From Amyelois transitella (Eukaryota > Arthropoda > Insecta > Lepidoptera > Pyralidae): 64,000 nt of DNA. Location of the stretch: NCBI RefSeq assembly GCF_032362555.1, contig NC_083505.1:10841501-10905500 (forward strand), in the 5' to 3' direction. Below the pieces are notes generated by a model. That model ran no database searches and was not told the DNA's origin. It saw only the letters and a list, made by a program, of their open reading frames with translations. The first letter of the stretch is position 1; each line of letters starts with the position of its first letter. The translations under genes and the position numbers were made by a program. Positions 11,648-24,720 of this stretch are shown here, one piece after another.

Positions 11648-14600
11648 ATGGAGGCAAGGTTAACATTGCTGTACTTCTGGTTAGTTTAATTTGAATATCT
11701 ACATCATCGTTATACCTACGTAGGTAAATAATGTGATCAAAAGTTCTTTTATATCTTAAGCTTCTTAGATTTTTTTCATTTCAACTTAGTGCAAAGTAAT
11801 TTGCTATATCTCGAATAATCTAACTGTTGTTCCATTTTCGGAGTGTACTTGCTTATTTAGTAATATTTATGCTGCAATTTATTTATGCTATGTAACAGCT
11901 TGTTGAATAGTTTGTTAAGACGAAAGATTGGTCTTATTTGGGGACACTAGTTCGGAACAACCTTTGTTCCTATTTATCCTTTTCAAAAAATCTTTTCTTA
12001 ACGTGATTACATATAACCACGTCTTTATCCCTTGCGCTGCAGACAGAGCCAATTGTCTCGAAACAATTTAAAGGTTCTGCTGTAGAGCTAATGATGGTTA
12101 TTAATGATATTCTAACGTTTTTTATAAACTCTTATCACTAAGTACATACTTTGTATATAATATGTTTTTATTTTGATATTTTTTCCAGTGTAACTTACAT
12201 TGTCATATTTTTCAGTTCATGTCTTATTACGGAGTACCATGTTTGCGTTCAAACATCAGAAAGTAAACCAGCGAATAGAGCTCTGTACTTAACACCTCTT
12301 ATCCAAAAAGGAGAGACAGAATTAGCTAGATCGATGTCTTCAGTGAAATCAAAACATTTCTTGGATCTCAAAAGTCATTCCGGTTTCATAACAGTGAACG
12401 AAGAATATGCTTCAAATCTCTTCTTTTGGTTCTTTCCTTTACATGAAAGAAGAGACACAACGCCCTGGATTATTTGGCTCCAAGGAGGCCCTGGATATAC
12501 ATCTTTGATGGGACTCTTTAATGTGATAGGACCTTTAGAGATAGAACATGGCACAGGTACTCGTATAAAAAGCTTTTATCAGGAATGTCAAACTGTCTCC
12601 ATTCCGCGCCAATTATAAATTAAGTACCTTTATTATTTTCTTGTATGAAAATGAAAGTGTTGACATTTCTTTTTCTAGTAGAGTTGAGGAGAGGCTTGAT
12701 TAGCAATTTACTAATGAGAGTAGGCCGAACATACTGACTGATTTTGTAAAATATAGCCTGGTCTAATGAAGAAAGGTTCGTACTCATTGCAGTGGAAGCT
12801 AAATATGTTTTAGTTGCACACTCAAGAATATATTAATTAAATCAACTTGTAAAAATCTCTGATTTTATTATAAGTTAGCTCATTCGATCCGGTGCCGAGT
12901 GGCTCCCGGCACCAATAAAAAAAAAGAATAGGACCACTCCATCTCATTCCTATGGATGTTGTAAAAGGCGACTAAGGGATAGGCTTATAAAATTGGGATT
13001 CTTCTTTTAGGCGAATGGCAACCTGTCACTATTTGAATCTCAATTTTATCGTTAAGCCAAACGAATGAACGTGGCATATCAGTCTTTTCATGACTGTTTG
13101 CTCTGTCTACTGTGATTACAAAGCCTTGAATATTAAGTAACAAAGACTAAATTTTTTAGTGAAATTAAGAGATGTGACATGGGCAAGCAACTATTCCGTG
13201 CTCTTCATCGACAACCCAGTCGGCGCCGGCTTTAGCTTCACTGAAGACGACCGGGGATACCCATCTGATGAGGACGCTGTGAGTGCTAACATTACTTCTT
13301 TATAATTATTTAACTATGGGCAAATGAAATTTAATATTAATTTGAGGGAGCGGAGGCTTTTGCTCAACAGTGGGAAAAAGCTAGAAGAACACAAATTTAA
13401 CTTGCCATATACTTAGCGCTAAACTTTCACATTACCCATAAAAAGTCCCTTGCGAGAAAGACGGAGCTAATGGTCGTCACATTTCAAGGCAATCAGAATC
13501 CCATCCCAAAAATATCAAACCAATATAAACCAAGTCCCAAGTTTATTAACCTTTCCCGTGATTTCATGCATAAATTACAATATATATATACATAGTGTCA
13601 AGCGATAATCATCAGACATTGTACGAGTATCATCTCTCTATCTCTTTTGGTGTTGTAAGTATGTTTCATTTTTATGGTGCAATATTTGGGCACGAGATTC
13701 TTTGAGCATTCTCAACATATTAAAGGTTTCAATTTTAAAGGTACTTATCATATCGATTTTAGGTTGGAGATCAATTATACATATTCCTGGAGCAGTTTAT
13801 AAAGATGTTTCCTGATCTGCAACGTGCGCCCTTGTTCGTGGCGGGCGAGTCTTACGCCGGCAAGTACGTGCCTGCCCTGGCTATTCAGATTCATAGACGA
13901 ATGAACAACTTTCGTATATGCTTAAAGGTAAGTGTAAAAACTGATATATTTTAATGAAAAAGTAAAATCTCAATTAAAATTACCCCAGTTCCAACCAAGT
14001 GGTTCACCCTTTGTACCAAGGATATTTTGTCTTCCCATATTCAACTCAAAATAACTGGGTGTACCTACCAGGGGCAATATTTTTCCATCGTGATTCACAC
14101 TTTTTTGTTTTTATGTATTGATCATTTACTTTTTTTTTACATAAGAATTTTCTATGCCCATTCCTATACCTTACAAATTAGATCACTCTTGCAAAATTTC
14201 ATTATCATAACTCTCTATATTATATGAATACTCGAACGATTATGCAATCAAATTATAAAGCGTCCCATTCCAAATTTGAATCCGAACTGGTAAGTCGTAA
14301 CTAGTAGTAACGTAAAAACTACGACCTAACTAACTACAACTAACGCCAGGAGGATTGGAATTGTGAATCATCCTGCGCTATTTTGAAATGTGCTTATGAA
14401 AGACGAGCACGCTACTTTTTTTTTTAATTTCAGGGTATAATATTGGGTAACGCTCTCATAGACCCTCGAAACATGATGAAGTACAGCAGCTTATGTCAAG
14501 AAATTGGTATTGTTGTGGATAACGATTTGAAAGAATTGCAAAAACTAGAAAACCAAGTTGTACGACTCATTGATGAAAAGAAAATGATTGACGCTTCGAA

Positions 14601-16248
14601 TGTAAGTAAATCAGTTGTAATTTATATATTTTCTATTATATATTTATTTGTGTTTTAAAATTAAAGTTTATCGCAATAATTTTGAATAATAACAGATATT
14701 TTTATCTTCAACTTTTTTGCTTACTTCACCAAGTCATATCAGCTGATTCTCACATACATATTTAAGGAACACGAACCGCAACTCAATACTTTTACACGGT
14801 TCTTGGTGATTTATTGTGGTAAGGTGTTGTATTTACAGAAATTTAACGAAACGATAGAATTCATAAAAAAGGTAAGCGGAGTGAGCATATACAACTTCAT
14901 GAAGAGTCCTTCCCATGAGGCTCCTGAGTTTGAGCATTTTGTACAAAGAGAGAACGTGCGAAGCTGGATTCATGTTGGCAACGCTACGTTTGAATTAAAT
15001 AACCAACTGGTTTACAAGAAAATGTTGCCAGACATCATGAACACTACGAGTCTTTTCGTCGAAGAGCTTCTAAATCACTATCACGTATTGATTTACAGGT
15101 GATTTCTTACTTGTTATTCTATTGCGATTTGCAATTTTCTTTTAATTTATTCTTTAGCGAATTAATTTCATACTTTATTTCCCTGTGTCTCTCTCTCTCA
15201 ACTTAGTGAGCTAAGCTTTCTTACTGTAACGTAGTATCTTGTATCCCGAAAATCTCACGGTGTATCAAAGTAACAATAATCCATCAGACCTTTACTTAAA
15301 CATTTATGGGTACCAGATTTTGAATAACATACCTAACCATAGCATGACTGATAAAAAGTCGTATAGTATACACACAAAGGTGTTGCTTCAACTTAACGAC
15401 AGTGTTACCATAACATAAATTATATTAGTCACCATGTTACAAATTAACAGCCATGTAAGTTTATCGTGTGCGGAATTGTGGAACAGATTGGTTATATAGG
15501 GGATTGGCGCTCTTTCAAAAGTGGTGAACTGTGGGAGAATCATTATCCCGATCTTTGACACCGAGTTTGCCTCTTTCGGCAAACTGGTCATCTTAATTGG
15601 CAATCTTTTACGTATGATACAATAGTAGGTATCTAGGCATTTCTTTCGTCCAGAAGCTTTCAAACTTATTTTCTTTTTAAAACAGTGGGCAACTGGACCT
15701 AATATTGCCGTACAGCCTGACCAAACAGGCTATCGAGCTGTTTCAATGGAATGGCAGCATGGAGTACCGTAACGCGAAGAGGAAACGAATACGTTCATCT
15801 GATGGTCATGTTGAAGCGTAAGTATTCTTAGGGCTTACACACTTCTTACACATACCTACACTACACACCAATAACACTTCGTGTGTATGTATGGTTTCGT
15901 TACACGTTTCCTGTTAGTTGTGCTGTAAATTGTAATTACCTCAGACCTTTAGCTCACCTCACCTCAGATTTTATGATCTGAGTACTTTCTAATACAAACA
16001 ATTTTATTAAATGCACTATGCATGTCATGCTGCAAAATATTAAGGCCACTTAGAACGATATTTTGTCCTCTAATCGCATCGTTGTGCTTCAAAAATATAT
16101 AAAAACAATTTATACTTTCAGGTATAAGAAAAGTGGAGGTAATCTAACTGAGGCACTAATTAGACACGCCGGGCATATGGTGCCGGCGGACAACGCGCCC
16201 GTCATCAAGTACATTGTAGACAGGTTCATCGAGAGCGCAGTCCGATGA
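11648..16248 (+). CDS. carboxypeptidase B of cluster: CPVL-like serine carboxypeptidase (S10)
   Basis: Eight plus-strand exons: 11648-11679, 12216-12556, 13160-13278, 13763-13927, 14434-14601, 14839-15098, 15686-15817 and 16122-16248. They total 1344 bases, a 447-residue protein, the shortest of the four copies. Exon 1 joins exon 2 in phase 2 to give a signal peptide MEARLTLLYFCSCLITEYHV. Motifs are [42 protein letters not shown] (Ser), SGQLDLILPY (Asp) and [10 protein letters not shown] (His). It ends soon after the His block, as expected for a soluble secreted or lysosomal enzyme. It is the only copy on the plus strand, so an inversion accompanied duplication. An R1 fragment (intron 1) and a nearly full R1 copy (intron 2) are present. 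The start choice rests on the signal peptide and phase; other small first exons are possible. Confidence 0.9.
12018..12095 (+). repeat. R1 repeat fragment in intron 1 of carboxypeptidase B
   Basis: CACGTCTTTATCCCTTGCG followed by CAGACAGAGCCAATTGTCT; truncated after the middle of the element. Confidence 0.65.
12886..13125 (-). repeat. R1 repeat, nearly full-length copy
   Basis: Runs from the distal GGTGCCGGGAGCCACTCGGC-like end and a T-rich tract through GGAGTGGTCC, CTTAGTCGCCTTTTAC, AATCCCA, GAGATTCAAATAG and TTGGCTTAACG, to the AGACAGAG block, all in minus orientation. It is one of the longest copies in the window and useful for defining family limits. Confidence 0.75.
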
Positions 16249-17284
16249 GGTGTACGTGGCAATCGCCATTTAATATTTAATTGATTTTAATATGAAAATT
16301 CATAATAAACAAAATCAAACAAAAATGTTCTAGAAAATTTGGATAAAATAGAAGTTACTTCAATGCATATTGTAGACCAATTCAAGACATAATAATGAGA
16401 CTCGTAATGATGAGACCTTATCATTGTGACCTAATTAAAACAAAAGGTAAAAATAAGAATATATAAGTTACGAGAATGTAGAATCATTCATCAAAAAGTT
16501 AATTTCAATAAAATTAAGTTTACTTAGGTAATACGATGAATACAAATAGCAGGTATAAGTGCCCGCAAAAAGTTTATTACTAGTACTTTAAGCTTACTCT
16601 GGTAATGCAGTAAGTAAATATTATTATTGTGTAATTACTTATCTTATAATAAAATTCAATATTTTAATCAAACGCACTTGCTATTTTGCCAATATTCTTT
16701 AATATCAAAGATAAAAAAATATTAACAGTATTTCTTACATACAAGTTATTGTATTCTTTGATTTATTAAGCCTTATACATTAACAACTCGCACAACCAAG
16801 TTAACATTTAATTTTGTTTTATAGTAGGTACTTACTTAAATATTTATATTTTACAATTTCGTACTAATAGGACACGTAATAAGTATTTAAAATAAAAAAA
16901 AAAATAATTATCACATAAGAATTTTATTGCCTGTGGCATGTATCGGCTCTTAGCAGTTTCGAGAAACCTTTCCTACTTAGTACTCGTAAGGAAGATCTTT
17001 TCTTTGGCGTCACTAGGCTTACCTAGTGCACATGCTGGAAGACGACTAGATACTTATATATTGAACTTTATCTTATTTTAGGACTTTCCACTATTCACGA
17101 CAATTTTTCATATTAATTCTATATGTCATATTTTAAGCATGAGTTCAGAAAAGCATTGCTATGTGGATAGTCGTAAAATCGACATAGTCAGCAAAGCTTT
17201 TTTGGACATATGTTTAAAATATGACCTACAAATATACGTAATAAAATAGATAAACATATATCATCACCAAATTGTACTTATGTT
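16249..17284. other. convergent intergenic space between carboxypeptidases B and C
   Basis: Downstream ends of two convergent genes: AATAAA at 16304-16309 (plus) for copy B and complement 17285-17290 for copy C. Otherwise AT-rich and without recognisable features. Confidence 0.6.
16304..16309 (+). terminator. polyadenylation signal of carboxypeptidase B
   Basis: AATAAA 56 bases past the stop codon. Confidence 0.6.
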
Positions 17285-17290
17285 TTTATT
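17285..17290 (-). terminator. polyadenylation signal of carboxypeptidase C
   Basis: AATAAA on the minus strand, about 62 bases past the stop codon at 17352. Confidence 0.55.
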
Positions 17291-17351
17291 ATCTTCCTCC
17301 CGTGATAAAATATTTAAATTATGGCGAAACAAACTTATGGAAACGCACAGA

Positions 17352-20300
17352 CTATGACATAGTAAGCACAGCATTATTAAGTGAGTCTTCATCATTGAGA
17401 AGGTAATCACGATACCTTCTCTTATGTCTCACATATAAAATACCACAGACAATAATAGAAGTTATTAAAATACCATTCAAAACCCAACTAACCGTATTCA
17501 AAGGATTACTAACATATGTATACGTAAGATTAGTTTTAGGGTCCGTTTTAGTATCAGTCTTATTGATAAGAGTACTACTATTTGGATCAGGTGTTTTTAC
17601 AACTGTAGTTTCTGTACTACTTGGCACTACAAGATCTAAATCAGGAACATCATTGAAATTTAGCTCAGTAAAATTTGAAGGTAATTCATTTCCTTTGACG
17701 AAGTATGATATCATAACTTGGGCTTCTTTAGGTTTGTCTATAGGCACAAGATGGCCGGCGCCGTTGACCAAAACTTCTGTAAGACCGCCACCACTCTTGA
17801 AATAACTGTAACATAAAAATATTCTTTCTTTATCTTCACCGACTTAGCAGTTACCGACAAAAAAATTAGATTTTAACCTTTTTTCCTTATAAAGACAAAT
17901 AACACTAGCGAAATAATTTTCAAATTATTTTGCTAGATTAATTTACTCGTTAGCAAAGTTTGCCCAATTGCTTTACTTCTTTCACCAATCAGTGGAATCA
18001 ATTGATTTTTGAGTAAGTCTCCTTATCCAAGAAAAATGAGGCCCTATTTACGTAAAATTATTTTAAGTAAAATAACTTTAAATTACCCAGCAACAGTATC
18101 GGAGATCCACAAAGGCTTGCGATGTGCACTGAGGAAGTTGGGCCGGCCGCTCCACCGCCAGTTCTTCCGACGGGCCTCCGCGTTCGGTACACACGGCTCG
18201 GTCAAGTCCAGCTGTCCACTGAGAAGAACAGGATCATAACATTAATTAAATAATAGTGATCACACAAGTGGTGAACTGAAATAAAACCGGGATCCTTTAT
18301 TGAGTCAAGACTGTAAAATGAAACCGATTTGAAGACTTACTCGTCTAACTGTGGAGTTATTACGCCTGTGCTCTAAAAGTTAAAGAATTAGGTACTACTG
18401 AAATTAACTAGAATAGAATAGATTTATTTTGAAATTGGATATAACAGGTATCATTTATAGCGGTAAGCGTATCTAAAGTTACTATCCAACCCCGTATTTT
18501 TATCTACTATCGCTTCTAAAACGGTAATAAATAAGAAGCAGCGGAATAAACTAAACAGCGACAATTAAAAAAAAATACTTTTGTCGTGCATTCCAGTGAT
18601 CATAATTACTACTCCCACTTATCACGCTTAGATAATAATTGATCTAAGTTATCATGTTGAAGATACACTATTTCTAAATTTTTGACGGGTAACATAATCG
18701 ATGGAGTTAAGTGGAAGAGGTTCCATTTAATTTAACCGACAAGAGTTAGCTCTTAAATTTAAGACGATAAAGTTAATAACAGCATAGCAATCAAACCTTG
18801 GCTTATCGCATAAACTTTGCCTTGAAAATATTAGTCACGGCAGTAAGGAAGGCCCAGCGAACGAAGTAATCTAGAGTCGTTACATTACTTTAACACAAAA
18901 TGCTAGTGTTTATATTTTCAAATTTGAACTGGTGAACAGTTTTTTTATTAATGACTCTGTAGCGATTAACTGCAAAAACTAACATTCATGGGATAAGGCT
19001 ATATTTAGTTGTGAAACGCAAACGGTGTTTCTTTCGAGACGAAGCGGCAAGTAGCACCAAAACTTACCAGTATATAAGTATTCTGCAGTGTTCCAACAGG
19101 GATTCCATCGTCGAATCCAAGTTCAGAAGAAAATCCGCCACCAAGTACCTCTGAACCTCACGATCCACTACCACAATCTCTTTGTCTATGCCATGGACAG
19201 CTGTCTTGAAGTTCTTGGTGTTCACGTATTGAATGAACCGGCTTGTGTCCAGCTCCTCGTATTGTAGAACATTAAATAATTGGGGTTGGAGAGACAGATC
19301 TTGGAGCGCGTCCAATAAGTCGCCACGAAGCTGCAAAAATATAGAAATGAAATTTATTAGGTACTTGGCTTTATAAAAATCAAATATGTTCATCTCAGTT
19401 TGGTCCAAAGGTTCGAATGGCAGAAAATTCCTTATGGCTGAGAATTCCTTATACAGGAAAACTTGATACCTGTTGTAGATAGGTATATAGTTACTTAAAT
19501 ACATTGAATATTATTTTTTAATATATTGGATACTAGTAATAAATATAAATATAAATATATACGGGACAAATTACACTGATTGAGTTAGCCTCGAAGTAAG
19601 TTCGAAACTTGTGTTACGAGATACTAACTCAACGATACTATATTTTATAATAAATACTTATATAGATAAACATCCAAGACCCAGGCCAATCAGAAAAAGT
19701 TCTTTTCTCATCATGCCCTGGCCGAGATTCGAACCCGGGACCTCTGTTGTCACAGACAAGCGTACTACCGCTGAGCCACAGAGGCCGTCACTAGTAGTTC
19801 CTGAGATAAGCGCGTTTAAACAAACAATCTCTTCAGCTTTATAATATAAGTATAGATTGGTTAGAAACAATCAATAAAATGAGAATAAGTGTACTTTTGA
19901 TAGAGTGAAATTAGATAACCTTAACTTTTCTTTTAATCAAGAAAATTCGGTTTCGATATAGACATAGGTATTATAACTTTAGCAGTCTGTTAAAAAAGAC
20001 AATTTTTCTTGTAATTTATACCCATACGTTAAATCTCTGGTTAAAAAAGGATTAGGACTTACTGAATGAGCATCGCTGGCATTCTTATTAATCGCCTCAA
20101 TATAAGCATCCTGCATTTCCTTCACGGCGCCAACTCCCTGTTGGTCGATAAGGCCCCAATGGTAGAATATCTGGGACACATTTGCTGAGTCCTTATAATT
20201 GAAGAGAGGGTTACCCATTATCAGACCCTGCAACATAAAGATTTTTTGAAATTCTATAGGATTAAGTAACAAAATAATCAATTATTAGTTAGGTCCAGAC

Positions 20301-23300
20301 AGTTCTTTGTTTGATGTACAATTTTATAGTAACTTGTATTTTTAGGACTAATTAACTTATCTAGAAACGAATGATTTATAGCATAATATGATGCCTATGC
20401 TTGATGAAGACGCAGAACAGAGTTCAGAGTGTCTTAAATGCGTTATAGATAAAAACGACGCGCTAACATTTCTTATTCCGCAGTAAATAATACAGAACTA
20501 AGCCATGGGTGATGGAGGGTCCAATTGGAAAATCATAAAATATTTCCTTTGTTTATTTGCAAATCTACCTGCAAGTTAATTTTCCTGTCTCCCTCACGTG
20601 TCTCCTTATGGTCGAAGATTTTTTTGGCAAAAGCCGGCACGTACCGGCCGGCGTAGGATTCCCCGGCGATATAAAGCGGGGCAGTCCGGAGTTCCGGGAA
20701 TACAGTCAAGAACTGCTGCAGGAAACTGTATAGGTGGTCAGCACACTGGAAATTAAATAAATATATCTAAATAAAAAAATAGTTCACATCATGTTCTCTC
20801 TATAAAAAAAAAAGAAATTGGTATTTAAATGAGCTTTGTATTCGTAATTTCATTTCTAGGGACAACAAACTCTGACAACAAGGTCCTAAGTCTTTTAGGA
20901 AAGATTGAATAAAAAAGGTCGCTTCATTTCATGGTTGCATTAAAGGATTGCTTGATAGAGCTCCAAAAGTACCCTTTCAAATTCAAAATTTGTATTTATT
21001 ATTATGAGACATTTCGAACATCGCGTAATTGTCAATCTTTTGGGTTCACAACATTAGGTACCTACCTAGTTGATGTATAAATTACTTAAAAGTTTAATGT
21101 CTCTTCTAAGGCATCAGTGCAGAAGAAGCAATAACAAAATCAACAAGGACCTAAGTATTTATTAGGTATCTGTTTTAATTATACTTACGGTGTCTAAATT
21201 TTTAGCGTAACCATCAGATTTGGTGAAACTAAGACCGCTTCCCACGGGGTTGTCTATGAAGAGAAGAGAATGATTTTGTCCCCATGTCGATGGTCTAGCT
21301 GAAATACGAAAATATGTAAATGTATATAAATTTCAAATGGCAGTCCTTGGTCTATTTTTCCGATATACTAAGAAATTTCCCGCCCTTTGCTAAGAAACTA
21401 CGGCGTGTCAGGTTTCCTTATAATGAGGAAAACTCTCCGGGGTAGCATTCTTCTAATTATGTAAACGCTATTTACCTTACAATCTCATCAGACGTTGTTT
21501 ACAACAGTAAAAGTTCAGTGGAAATAAGAGAGATAAATCTAACTGCCTATCTTTTAAGATTGTTAACATATAGATGTATATTATAGGTAAATAGTTTGTT
21601 CAGAATGTTAGCGTATCAAAGAATAAGAGGTGGATTTTTTTCCTAATCTAATTAAGAACAAGAATACTTTCATAAGTTGTATTCTACTTAACATTGAATC
21701 TCTCTGTCATATCGTAGCGTTAGTGTAGCTATGCACAGCACATTAGATTATCAGTTATTTGCATTAAAGTTCGGGGTCAACAGGCATAGTAAATAAATAT
21801 AAAGAAGTTTGCATTTGTGAAATGATTTTGCAAAGTTATTGCGGTCGTCTGGCTGTCTGATAATATCTTTATTTTTACCACCACATGCAATATTTTCTGT
21901 ACCTACTTAGTAGTAATGACAACTCGTATGGTTTTATACAATTTACGAGTTACTCATAAAAAGAAAAGATGAAGTAGACTTTCATACTATATCGAAAAGA
22001 TCAAGTACTAAAGACATAAAATTAAAAATGTATTTACTAATTTTGACCACGTTCTTTGAATCTAACTATAATTACAAAATGATAACAAGTTAATTAGGTA
22101 TATACATGATCCTTAAATAACTCGTTAAACATCGGCACGAAAGGGCCACAATTGAGCACAATTTTTCTACAAGAGAAAGAGAGTATGATATCTACGCATT
22201 TATTTCATGCTAATCCCTAAAAGAAGCACACGTTATCATGTAAAATTTACAAATTCCCAAATGTGAATATTCAGCGCATTCCTTTACTTACATTGAATCT
22301 CGGTGGCGTTAATAGCAAAAGGTCCTATTTCTAGAAACACGCCCACAAGGCTGGTACCACCAGGGCCGCCCTGAAGCCAGATGATCAAGGGAGTGGTGCT
22401 GACATCTGCGCCGGCGACGGGGAAGTACCAGAAGAAGAGATTTGACCCTAACCCTTCATCCACCGTGATGTACCCTGAGTAACTCTTCACACCAAGAAAC
22501 TGTTTAGGATCCACCTGAGATAAGTTTTTGCCAGTAGCTGTGTCATTGTTCTTGATATATTGAGAGAGGAATACTGGTGACACGTCAGCCCATGCTATTA
22601 TTAACCTGTAACCGTAAAATTTAATACTTAATAAGGCACAAATTGAATTTTCCTACGCTGATACGGCCAGTACGTCTGTAGACTATCTGGGGTAACAAAA
22701 TACGTTTGGTAGCCAACCCCGGAAGCATTGTGGCGGACCCCAAGCCCCGAAGCATTGGAAACACGCAAAGATACCTATGAGAAAAGTCTTTGTTGTTTGG
22801 AAATTTAGAATAATACCATTGTTATAGAACAAGGATCTCGTGGGAGGCGACTAAGAGGAGTGATTGGACGACAGTTTTCGATTTGGCCTCCTGGCCCTGA
22901 CCTTGACACCTGACACAAACACATTGTGATCATATTGGGGTTATCCATAAAAAAGGAAAAATCATAGATCGGAATGTGATAGTGATGAGGGTAGAGGAAC
23001 TAAAAGATATTTTTGAAAAACATAGCATATTGCATTCATTGATTCGGAATAAGTTTTACTTTCGGGCAAATTTTCGAAAAAATATTTCCAAAACTGATCA
23101 TGCGACATATACTTCTACTAAATTTGAGCCAGTTTTTTAAAGTTTTTGCTGTGTTATATGTATATTACATATAATGCCGGTAAAATTTATACACATTAAT
23201 ATGATGTGGTTGTTCAATGTTACGCGATAGTGCATTTATAGTTAAAGGTGAAACCGCAAATAGATAATACGAGTATATAAACAACGGAGATAACATTACA

Positions 23301-23420
23301 CAAGCTTATCAAATAAATTTACAAGCTGTTGCTTGTAATTTATTTGATTCTCATTTTATATAAAAAAAAACTTATAACTTACCAACAAAACAAATGAATT
23401 CCCACATATAATACATGCAT
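17352..23420 (-). CDS. carboxypeptidase C of cluster: CPVL-like serine carboxypeptidase with C-terminal membrane anchor
   Basis: Eight minus-strand exons: 23420-23383, 22605-22292, 21298-21189, 20745-20569, 20227-20063, 19330-19068, 18218-18087 and 17805-17352. They total 1653 bases, a 550-residue protein. The signal peptide is MHVLYVGIHLFCWLIIAWAD across intron 1. The triad is visible in AGESYAGRYVPAF, CGQLDL and NGAGHLVPID; LQGGPGGTSLVG marks the oxyanion region. Unlike its neighbours, the last exon is 454 bases. After the His block come about 60 residues rich in Ser, Thr, Asn and Pro with several N-glycosylation sequons, then a hydrophobic span VSWVLNGILITSIIVCGILY, then a basic cytosolic tail starting RHKRRYRDYLL. 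This predicts a type I membrane protein with a luminal or extracellular catalytic domain. Copies of a tRNA-derived SINE and of R2 sit in its introns. Confidence 0.91.
19388..19500 (+). repeat. 3'-tail-type repeat fragment R3
   Basis: TTCATCTCAGTTTGGTCCAA followed by GGCAGAAAATTCCTTATGGC is shared with 62938-63060, where the copy ends in AAGTTTAAATAAATTAAAAT. The arrangement resembles the 3' end of a non-LTR retroelement; this assignment is inference. Confidence 0.5.
19558..19797 (-). repeat. tRNA-derived SINE, nearly full length
   Basis: On the minus strand it begins with a tRNA-like head: TGTGGCTCAGCGGTAGTACG (box A region) and GGTTCGAATCTCGGCCAGGG (box B region). This is followed by a tRNA-unrelated body (GAAAAGAACTTTTTCTGATT, CAGGCCTGGGTCTTGG-like, ATAAGTATTTATTATAAAAT) and a tail ending near AATTTGTCCCG. 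A second copy with a deleted head lies at 53399-53585. The head lacks a clean acceptor stem, so it is not a functional tRNA gene. Inserted in intron 5 of carboxypeptidase C. Confidence 0.8.
21105..21145 (-). repeat. R2 repeat fragment
   Basis: Reverse of the GCTTCTTCTGCACTGATGCC block of family R2, in an intron of carboxypeptidase C. Confidence 0.45.
23308..23348. repeat. short hairpin in intron 1 of carboxypeptidase C
   Basis: Arms ATCAAATAAATTTACAAGC and GCTTGTAATTTATTTGAT pair over about 18 bases with one bulged T and a loop of about four bases. AT-rich; function unknown. Confidence 0.55.
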
Positions 23421-24704
23421 TTTTAACAAATCACAATATTATACCTAAATAACACAATTACTAGTTTAATGCTCTGTAATATCATAGAATAACACTGCAC
23501 ATATCTTCACCTTATATAGGGCAATTCTATTACCGATAAATATAGCAGGAAAACGCGATTTTAATTTAAAGTATGGGCTACACTAAGGCGCGCGTCCTCC
23601 GAGTGTATCAATAAAAACAGACTGCGTTAAAGCGGTTTGTCGTCACGGCTCGCATTCGTGTGGCCTTTGGCTTGTGTGCCGGTCGTGTGGTAATGTGTAG
23701 CCATACAAACACACACCCAAACTTGACATTATAGCCGGCTACCTGTGACTCACCATGGCACACACATGAGAAACAGCTGGCTGGTTATCAGAAAACAAAC
23801 CAAAGCTATTTCACCTTGGGTAATGAGAATTTGCTGATTTATCATATTTTTAGTTGTGCTATGCTATGTCGTGTGGTTTCCGATACTTGAAAATAGAACC
23901 ACTCCATATCTTTCCCAAGGGATGTCGTAGATATAAGGTAAATAAGGTTAAGCTAATAAATTTGGGATTCTTCTTGTAAGCGATGAGCTAGCAACCTGTT
24001 AGTATTTGAATCTGAATTGCATACCTACAGTAGTACACATGACTATCCCGCAAGGGATATAAACCTATACTGGAGCTATACTTACATAAGAAATCCTTGT
24101 AATGACTCTCTCTGAATAAATGAAGAAGCAAATATTAGTGGTATTATGGTCATTATTTACACCATGTCTATCAATTGGTCCTAGGAGGAAAACGTGAATA
24201 AAAATTAAAATGTTGTTCAATTTGGTAAAATGAATATGTAATAGTATGCAAAAGATGGATAGGTGCTGATCTGAAATGCCGAGCATCATACAGAATTCAC
24301 TTAAGGTAAGGAATTGAGGATACTTACTAAATAAATTTAAAAAATAAAGATAGTTTTATTGAATAAAAGAATGTATTAAAAATATATATTAATTACAGTG
24401 TTCAAGTGTTCTAATAACATTCCTATGGTAACATTCTTTAATTATTATCTTAAAGTAGGGTGGCGCAGTAATCTTGTCAGTCATTTGATGAAAGTTGCAT
24501 ACTGACAATACAACTCGCATTAATAACTGAGTTTGTTTTAACAGATTTATTTGCAGCCTGTTGTATACTATATGTGCAGGTACAAAAATAAAAAGAAGAA
24601 CCATAATAATACCAACAACTGAGTCATTTTGTTGGGGTCTAACTTTGTACTATATTGTACTATTCACTGTTACTTAACTTGTATTTTTATCACCAAATAA
24701 ATAA
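23421..24704. other. intergenic space between carboxypeptidases C and D
   Basis: Upstream of copy C and downstream of copy D. It contains one R1 copy (23893-24063, minus). A GC-richer stretch at about 23585-23720 has no open frame of note. No other gene is supported. Confidence 0.5.
23893..24063 (-). repeat. R1 repeat copy
   Basis: GAACCACTCCAT, GGGATTCTTCTT, ATTTGAATCTGAATT and CCCGCAAGGGATAT in minus order match R1; internal part diverged. Confidence 0.65.
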
Positions 24705-24710
24705 TTTATT
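24705..24710 (-). terminator. polyadenylation signal of carboxypeptidase D
   Basis: AATAAA on the minus strand only about 11 bases past the stop codon; a second one further down could be the one used. Confidence 0.45.
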
Positions 24711-24720
24711 ATTCTAACTT

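Noticed and set aside
19720-19797. tRNA gene on the minus strand
   Set aside because: Box A and box B are present but the acceptor stem does not close and a conserved body and tail follow; a second copy elsewhere shows it is a SINE head.
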